A stretch of DNA of 8,610 nucleotides, taken from the NCBI GenBank assembly GCA_025463965.1, contig JAODBN010000336.1, forward strand, positions 1 through 8,610, in the 5' to 3' direction. Shown here piece by piece: positions 4,482 through 8,610 of this stretch. Numbering within the stretch: the stretch's first letter is position 1; each line of letters starts with the position of its first letter. Source of the DNA: Acidimicrobiaceae bacterium. Lineage in GTDB: Bacteria; Actinomycetota; Acidimicrobiia; Acidimicrobiales; Bog-793. The notes under the pieces were generated by a model. The model saw nothing but the letters and a program-made list of their open reading frames with translations, was not told where the DNA came from and made no database searches. Position numbers and translations under genes: made by a program.

Positions 4482-6101
4482 TTGACGGACATCGGGCGGG
4501 CCTCGATCGGGTGGGCTGACTCCCAGCTGCGCCAGGGAGCCGCCCAGCTCACCAACCGCATGGGCGGCACGGCTCGACGACGAGCAATCCTCCTCCTCGC
4601 TGCGGTGATCAGCCTGCAGAGCGCAGACCAGGGGGCGATCGGTGCCGTCGCCCCGCAGCTCGAACCGGCGCTGCACATCTCCAACACCGAGCTGGGGCTG
4701 CTGGTGACGGTCACCGCACTGGCGGGCGGGCTCGCCACCATTCCAATGGGCATTCTCGTCGACCGTTCCCACCGGATCCGTCTCCTGCGCGTCGCCATCG
4801 TGTTGTGGGGAATCGCGGAGCTCGCTGGGAGCTTCTCCCCGTCCTACGGGGTGCTGATCGGCACGCGCGTTGGGCTCGCCGTCGTGACCGCGAGCGCGGT
4901 GCCTGCGGTGGCGTCGCTCACCGGTGACCTCTTCCCGGCCGGTGAGCGTGGCCGCATCTACGGACTCATCGTGTCGGGTGAGCTCGTCGGTGCCGGCTTC
5001 GGCATCATCATTTCCGGGCTGCTCTCCGGCTGGGCGGGCTGGCGCCCAGCACTCGGGATTCTGGCATTGCCGAGCATCGGGCTCGCCTGGTACCTCGGGC
5101 GCCTGCCCGAACCTGCACGCGGCGGCCAGAGCTGGATCCCCGAGGGCGCGGAGGAGATCATCTCCGCCGAGGAGGCCGAAGAGGGCGAAGGGCCAACCGA
5201 GACGGCAAGCTCGTCGCCTGTCGAGGCAGCCGAGGAAGGGAGCGAGATCCTCGCCCAGGTCGAGGCGCAGGGCGTGCACCACGACGAAGCCGCCGTGGTC
5301 GCCATGGACCCGGAGACGATGAGCCTGCGAGCCGCAATCGGCTACGTGCTGAGAGTGCGATCGAACGTCGCCATCGTCGTGGCGTCTTCGCTGGGCTACT
5401 TCTTCTTCGCCGGGCTCAAGACCTTCGGCCTGCTCTTTGCTCGCGGGCATTTCCGTATCGGCCAGGGTCTCGCCACGGTGGTGGTCGCGATCTTGGGCCT
5501 GGGCGCGTTGGCCGGTGTCATCCTCGCCGGCCGTGGGGCGGACCGCCTCATCGCCCGGGGCCACATCGCGGCTCGCATAGACATTGGTGTCGTCGGCTAC
5601 ATCGTCGCCGCGGTGCTCCTCGTCCCGGTGTTCCTCACCTCGAGCCTGCCGGCGTCGATCCCGCTGCTGCTTCTTGCCGGCGCCGCGATCGCCGCCCCGA
5701 ACCCGACGCTCGACGCGGCACGCCTCGACGTCGTCCCCTCTCAGCTGTGGGGCCGTGCAGAGGCGGTGCGGACGGTCGCCCAGACGACGCTGGAGGCGTT
5801 CGCCCCACTGGTCTTCGGGCTGCTCTCCGCGGCGTTCGGGGGAAGCGCCGCGGGGTTCGCCGCGTCAGCGGGCAGCGGCACGAGTTCGCCCGCCGGCACT
5901 CCTCACCAGGTGCACGGCCTCGAGGACGCCTTTTTGATCATGCTCGTGCCCCTTGCGCTCAGCGGCCTCGTCCTGCTGTTCGCCCACCGCAGTTATCCCG
6001 TCGATGTGGCATCGGCTGCCGAGTCGGAGCGCCGGATCAATGAGCCCGACGACCGCCCGCCTGTCGAGAACGCGCAACGGCATCCGGGCACGTCGTCCTG
6101 A
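4482..6101 (+). CDS. Major facilitator superfamily (MFS) transporter
   Basis: 539 residues, a predicted cytoplasmic-membrane secondary transporter with about 12 helices. The N-terminal bundle (about 32-205) carries the MFS loop 2-3 signature, GILVDRSHRIRLLR, next to a TM-like stretch. It also has GDLFPAGERGRIYG in the loop after helix 4, and helix 5 has GAGFGI. A central cytoplasmic loop of about 80 residues (206-285) contains a highly acidic segment (about 220-282) rich in Glu and Ala. The C-terminal bundle (about 290-500) has a repeat-like GAGRGADRLIARG-type loop (read as GRGADRLIARG) and a Gly/Ser-rich linker at about 452-479. The tail is hydrophilic. Closest in character to Spinster-like or drug/organic-anion MFS proteins, but substrate cannot be read from the sequence. 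TTG was chosen for its GGAGG at 5-base spacing. It converges on the LLM gene with 92 bases between stops; no regulator is adjacent. Confidence 0.9.
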   Translation: MTDIGRASIGWADSQLRQGAAQLTNRMGGTARRRAILLLAAVISLQSADQGAIGAVAPQLEPALHISNTELGLLVTVTALAGGLATIPMGILVDRSHRIRLLRVAIVLWGIAELAGSFSPSYGVLIGTRVGLAVVTASAVPAVASLTGDLFPAGERGRIYGLIVSGELVGAGFGIIISGLLSGWAGWRPALGILALPSIGLAWYLGRLPEPARGGQSWIPEGAEEIISAEEAEEGEGPTETASSSPVEAAEEGSEILAQVEAQGVHHDEAAVVAMDPETMSLRAAIGYVLRVRSNVAIVVASSLGYFFFAGLKTFGLLFARGHFRIGQGLATVVVAILGLGALAGVILAGRGADRLIARGHIAARIDIGVVGYIVAAVLLVPVFLTSSLPASIPLLLLAGAAIAAPNPTLDAARLDVVPSQLWGRAEAVRTVAQTTLEAFAPLVFGLLSAAFGGSAAGFAASAGSGTSSPAGTPHQVHGLEDAFLIMLVPLALSGLVLLFAHRSYPVDVASAAESERRINEPDDRPPVENAQRHPGTSS

Positions 6102-6147
6102 CCGGCACCCGTGAACCGGGCGCTTGCCAGGATCGATCAGGCGGGCC

Positions 6148-6169
6148 GGGGTCTGTTGCCCGTGACCCC
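6148..6169. terminator. Hairpin between convergent MFS and LLM genes
   Basis: GGGGTC (6148-6153) and GACCCC (6164-6169) pair perfectly around a 10-base loop. The hairpin is placed between two converging stop codons, where a shared bidirectional terminator is expected. No T-run is present on either side, so support is moderate at best. Confidence 0.35.
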
Positions 6170-6193
6170 CAACGGCGATCCGTCTCGGAGAGC

Positions 6194-7234
6194 TCAGGCG
6201 GCTTCGCGGAACTCCTGCTGGACGACCGGCAAGACCTCAGTGCCGAGCAGCTCGATCGCCGACATGACGAGGTCGTGAGGAACACCCGACCAGTCCATCT
6301 GGAGCGCGTAACGAGCGGCGCCGGTCAGCTTGCCGACCGTCACGAGCCGCTCGGCGATCTCGCCAGGGCTGCCCGCCAAGATCGAGCGTGACCCCGCAGC
6401 GTACGAGTCGTAGTCGGCGCGAGAAGGGACGCTCCATCCGCGCGCACGCGCCCCGTACTTCATCGTCTCGAGCCAGTAGGGGTAAAAGGCGTTCTTTGCG
6501 TCCTGTGAGTTGCGCGCGATCAGCCCGATGCCGCCCATGGTGACCGACAGCGACGAAGCGTCGTGCCCGGCGGACACACCGGCTTGCCGGTAGAGATCTG
6601 CGAGCGAGGCGAACCGCTCGGGCAGCCCGCCGATCACCGCGTAGACGATCGGAAGACCCAAGCTCCCAGTTCGAACGGACGAAGCGGGATTGCCACCGGT
6701 GCCGACCGAGATGCGCAGGTGCTCGTCGTAGGGGCGAGGAAGGATGTGGGCGTCGACGAGCGGAGGCCGAAACCGCCCGGACCAGGTGAGCGGATCGGAG
6801 CGGTCGATCGCCAGAAGCAGCCGGAGCTTCTCGTCGAACAGCTCGTCGTAGTCCTCGAGACTGGCGCCGAAGAGCGGGAACGACTCGATGAACGATCCAC
6901 GCCCGGCCAGGAGCTCGGCCCGGCCCCGGCTGAGCTGGTCGAGCGTCGTGAACTGTTGGTAGACGCGCACAGGGTCCTCGGTGCTCAACACCGTGACCGC
7001 CGAGCTCAAGGTGATGTTCTTGGTGATGCTCGCGGCTGCGGCGAGCACGGTCCCGGGGCTTGAGATCGCGAAGTTGTCCAGGTGGTGCCCGCCGAGACCG
7101 TAGAAGCCGAGCCCGAGCTCGTCGGCGAGGCGAATCCGCTCGAGCGTCTGGGCAAGGCGGTCGGCCACCGAGACCTGGGACCCCGTGAAGGGATCCGGTG
7201 AACGATCTCCGAAGCTGTAAACACCGAGTTCCAT
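6194..7234 (-). CDS. LLM-family flavin-dependent oxidoreductase
   Basis: 346 residues, near the usual length for luciferase-like monooxygenase (LLM) proteins, which are TIM barrels using FMN or coenzyme F420 on diverse substrates in the cytoplasm. Seen: MELGVYSFGD at the first strand, LGGHH (47-51) where the family commonly has GEHH, SSPGTVLAAA (58-67), the TVLSTEDPVRVYQQ segment (81-94), LSRGRAELLAGRGSF (101-115) and a following FGASLEDYDELF. Later come GTGGNPASSVR and GLPIVYAVIGG, as in the family. The LGGHH variant replaces the common Glu by Gly. The start is the ATG at 7234 because GAGGAG lies 4 bases upstream; a longer frame up to 7312 adds 26 Arg/Pro-rich residues outside the family. 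It is divergent from purA with a 301-base spacer holding several inverted repeats. Family assignment is secure; cofactor (F420 or FMN) and substrate are not determinable here. Confidence 0.93.
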   Translation of the reverse strand: MELGVYSFGDRSPDPFTGSQVSVADRLAQTLERIRLADELGLGFYGLGGHHLDNFAISSPGTVLAAAASITKNITLSSAVTVLSTEDPVRVYQQFTTLDQLSRGRAELLAGRGSFIESFPLFGASLEDYDELFDEKLRLLLAIDRSDPLTWSGRFRPPLVDAHILPRPYDEHLRISVGTGGNPASSVRTGSLGLPIVYAVIGGLPERFASLADLYRQAGVSAGHDASSLSVTMGGIGLIARNSQDAKNAFYPYWLETMKYGARARGWSVPSRADYDSYAAGSRSILAGSPGEIAERLVTVGKLTGAARYALQMDWSGVPHDLVMSAIELLGTEVLPVVQQEFREAA

Positions 7235-7279
7235 CGCACTCCTCGTTCGGCGCTCGACCGGTGGGCCGCCTCTGCGCTC

Positions 7280-7319
7280 GCACGGAACAACACCGGGCGG
7301 TGAGCGATCCATTCCGTGC
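7280..7319. repeat. Nested inverted repeats in the LLM leader region
   Basis: The outer arms GCACGGAA (7280-7287) and TTCCGTGC (7312-7319) are perfect 8-base complements. Within them CACCG (7291-7295) and CGGTG (7298-7302) form an inner inverted repeat. The structure lies 46-85 bases upstream of the LLM start on its 5' side. It could fold in the LLM mRNA leader or act as an operator in DNA. Confidence 0.35.
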
Positions 7320-7335
7320 CTCGGCCCCGGTGTGC

Positions 7336-7353
7336 CCGACGAGTGCTCGTCGG
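7336..7353. promoter_or_regulatory. 18-bp near-perfect palindrome, candidate operator
   Basis: CCGACGAG (7336-7343) and CTCGTCGG (7346-7353) are perfect complements around a 2-base centre. Such even, tightly centred dyads are typical of dimeric repressor sites (TetR- or GntR-type, for example). It lies about 100 bases upstream of the LLM start and 180 bases upstream of purA, in their shared divergent spacer, so LLM is the likelier target. No regulator gene is in the window. Confidence 0.4.
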
Positions 7354-7477
7354 CAGCGGTCCGTCAGGTGGAGCGATTCGCGCGACGCCGGGCCTAGCCG
7401 CCCGCCGGTCGAGCCGCCGGGACTGCTGTGCCGGACGACGCGCCTGCCGTGAGCGACGGTGGCCACCGGCAAGGCGG

Positions 7478-7489
7478 GAGGGGCCCCTC
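7478..7489. promoter_or_regulatory. 12-bp perfect palindrome overlapping the purA -35 region
   Basis: GAGGGGCCCCTC is a perfect palindrome with no spacer. Counting 17 bases back from the proposed purA -10 box (7501-7506) puts the -35 hexamer at about 7478-7483, inside this palindrome. A protein bound here would interfere with or replace -35 recognition. In GC-rich DNA such palindromes also occur by chance. Confidence 0.3.
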
Positions 7490-7500
7490 GGCGGCTGGGC

Positions 7501-7506
7501 TAGCAT
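7501..7506 (+). promoter_or_regulatory. Candidate purA -10 box
   Basis: TAGCAT matches the actinobacterial TANNNT pattern and sits 29 bases before the purA GTG, leaving room for a short leader with the Shine-Dalgarno. No TTGACA-like -35 is present. An 8-bp palindrome, GGTCGACC (7515-7522), lies between this box and the ribosome binding site. Confidence 0.45.
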
Positions 7507-7522
7507 CGATGGTCGGTCGACC

Positions 7523-7529
7523 AGAGGAG
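7523..7529 (+). promoter_or_regulatory. purA ribosome binding site
   Basis: AGAGGAG with a 6-base spacer to the GTG at 7536. It fixes the start of purA at GTG and agrees with the conserved N-terminus. Confidence 0.75.
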
Positions 7530-7535
7530 ATCCCG

Positions 7536-8610
7536 GTGCCTGCGACCGTGGTGGTCGGAACCCAATGGGGCGATGAGGGCAAGGGTCGGTTCACCGACCT
7601 CCTCGCTAAGGACATGGACCTTGTGGTCCGCTACCAGGGCGGCCACAACGCCGGCCACCGGATTGTCGTCGGTGGCCAGTCCTTCTCCCTCCAGCTGGTG
7701 CCGAGCGGAGTCCTCTACCCCCACACGATCCCGGTGATCGGAAACGGCGTCGTCGTGGACCCGGCGGTCCTCGTCGCCGAGTGCGACTCTCTCGAGGCAC
7801 GGGGTATCGACACCAGCCGGCTCGTGGTGTCGGGCAACGCCCACCTGATCATGCCGTACCACTACGAGATGGACCGGGCGACCGAGCGGAGCCTCGGCAA
7901 GAACAAGCTCGGCACGACCAAGCGTGGGATCGGCCCGGCGTACGCCGACAAGGCGGCGCGGATCGGACTTCGGGTCCAGGACCTGTTGGACGAGAAGATC
8001 TTCCGCCAAAAGCTCGACGTGGTCCTGCGCGAGAAGAACGCCGTCCTCGCCAAGGTCTTCAATCGTCTGGCACTCGACGGCGAGGAGATCGCTCGCCTCT
8101 ACCTCGAGGAGCTGGCCCCGCGGATGGCGCCGATGATCGGTGACACCGTGAGCCTCGTCCAGGAGGCGCTCGACGAGGGTAAAGAGGTGATGCTCGAGGG
8201 GGCCCAGGCGACGTTCCTCGATCTCGACCATGGCACCTATCCCTACGTCACCTCCTCCAACCCCACCGCCGGGGGCGCCTGCGTGGGAGCGGGCATCGGG
8301 CCCCGAGACGTCTCCCGGGTCGTCGGGATCGCCAAGGCCTACGTCACCCGCGTCGGCGCCGGACCGTTCCCGACCGAGCTCGAGGGCGACGTCGCGGATC
8401 TGCTCGTCGATCGGGGCCATGAGTATGGGACGAACACCGGCCGCCGCCGCCGCCCTGGCTGGCTGGATCTCGTGATGCTTCGGCACGCGATCCGCATCAA
8501 CTCGATCTCGGAGATCGCCCTCACCAAGCTGGACGTCCTGTCCGAGCTGCCGTCGGTGAAGGTCTGCGTCGGCTACGAGGCCGACGGAGAGCGTCTCACC
8601 CGGGTGCCCT
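7536..8610 (+). CDS. purA: Adenylosuccinate synthetase (3' end outside window)
   Basis: The first 358 residues of PurA, usually about 430 residues, so roughly the last 70 are missing. The cytoplasmic enzyme joins IMP and aspartate using GTP to give adenylosuccinate, the first committed step from IMP to AMP. Seen: TQWGDEGKG (9-17) with the catalytic Asp at 13; YQGGHNAGH (33-41) ending in the catalytic His; IGNGVVVDP; TTKRGIGPAY (127-136), the IMP-binding region; LDHGTYPYVTSSNPTAGG (to about 247); VTRVGAGPFPTE; and GTNTGRRRR (298-306), with the arginines of the substrate loop, followed by PGWLD. The loop reads GTNTGR where GTTTGR is commoner, and R18 stands where Lys is common after GKG; neither should abolish activity. 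The start is the GTG with AGAGGAG 6 bases upstream. It is divergent from the LLM gene; promoter and palindromes are listed separately. The frame is open to the window edge without interruption. Confidence 0.98.
   Translation, partial: MPATVVVGTQWGDEGKGRFTDLLAKDMDLVVRYQGGHNAGHRIVVGGQSFSLQLVPSGVLYPHTIPVIGNGVVVDPAVLVAECDSLEARGIDTSRLVVSGNAHLIMPYHYEMDRATERSLGKNKLGTTKRGIGPAYADKAARIGLRVQDLLDEKIFRQKLDVVLREKNAVLAKVFNRLALDGEEIARLYLEELAPRMAPMIGDTVSLVQEALDEGKEVMLEGAQATFLDLDHGTYPYVTSSNPTAGGACVGAGIGPRDVSRVVGIAKAYVTRVGAGPFPTELEGDVADLLVDRGHEYGTNTGRRRRPGWLDLVMLRHAIRINSISEIALTKLDVLSELPSVKVCVGYEADGERLTRVP

Noticed and set aside
4377..5564. Minus-strand open frame of 395 codons
   Set aside because: Antisense to the MFS gene; its Asp/His/Arg/Gly-rich composition is what high-GC coding DNA gives on the opposite strand.
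7235..7312. N-terminal extension of the LLM protein to an upstream start at 7312
   Set aside because: The 26 extra residues are Arg/Pro-rich and outside the family, while a good Shine-Dalgarno precedes the ATG at 7234.
6237..7472. Minus-strand open frame of 411 codons in another frame over the LLM gene
   Set aside because: Arg/Ala-rich frame-shifted shadow; the LLM family motifs lie in the 6194-7234 frame.
7500..8486. Minus-strand open frame of 328 codons
   Set aside because: Antisense to purA, whose motifs are unmistakable on the plus strand.
1..8610. CRISPR array or complete insertion sequence
   Set aside because: No regularly spaced long repeats, no terminal inverted repeats flanking a transposase, and no transposase or Cas-like protein seen.

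Overview
The window looks like high-GC actinobacterial DNA. The evidence is GTG and TTG starts behind good Shine-Dalgarno sequences, a TANNNT-type -10 box at the start codon of one gene (a likely leaderless transcript), a tRNA without an encoded CCA end, and a luciferase-like flavin oxidoreductase of the kind abundant in Actinomycetota. I cannot name the genus; Acidimicrobiia-like is a guess from overall character only.

There are two halves of different texture, joined near a tRNA-Thr(CGT) gene (3978-4049, minus strand). The right half (about 4480-8610) is compact and conventional: an MFS transporter with an acidic central loop (4482-6101, plus), a convergent LLM-family flavin oxidoreductase (6194-7234, minus), then, divergent from it, purA (adenylosuccinate synthetase, 7536 to the window edge, plus). 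The 301-base divergent spacer between LLM and purA carries a purA -10 box and Shine-Dalgarno plus three notable inverted repeats that are candidate operators or leader structures. Sixty-base lines counted by hand here give about 68% GC.

The left half (1-3977) is looser and lower in GC (hand-counted lines range from 50 to 63%). It has long spacers and mostly unrecognised genes. It opens with the C-terminal part of a retron-type reverse transcriptase (YADD catalytic motif, 2-439, plus) whose start lies outside the window. Facing it is a minus-strand pair: a membrane-anchored extracytoplasmic protein (539-1225) preceded by a small two-helix membrane protein (1233-1469), with a possible broken beta-propeller tail (1479-1595) directly upstream. 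Then come a four-helix membrane protein (1965-2543, minus) and a secreted cysteine-containing protein (2821-3360, plus) closed by a strong stem-loop. The stretch from 3383 to the tRNA has no convincing gene but holds a tRNA-like T-arm fragment and short repeats next to the tRNA 3' end.

My reading is that the left half is accessory DNA that may have accumulated beside, or integrated at, the tRNA-Thr 3' end, while the right half is chromosomal backbone. The reverse transcriptase is the most interesting item, as such enzymes are usually phage-defence components. Its non-coding RNA and partner, if any, would have to lie to the left of this window. No integrase, transposase, CRISPR array or complete defence system is visible.
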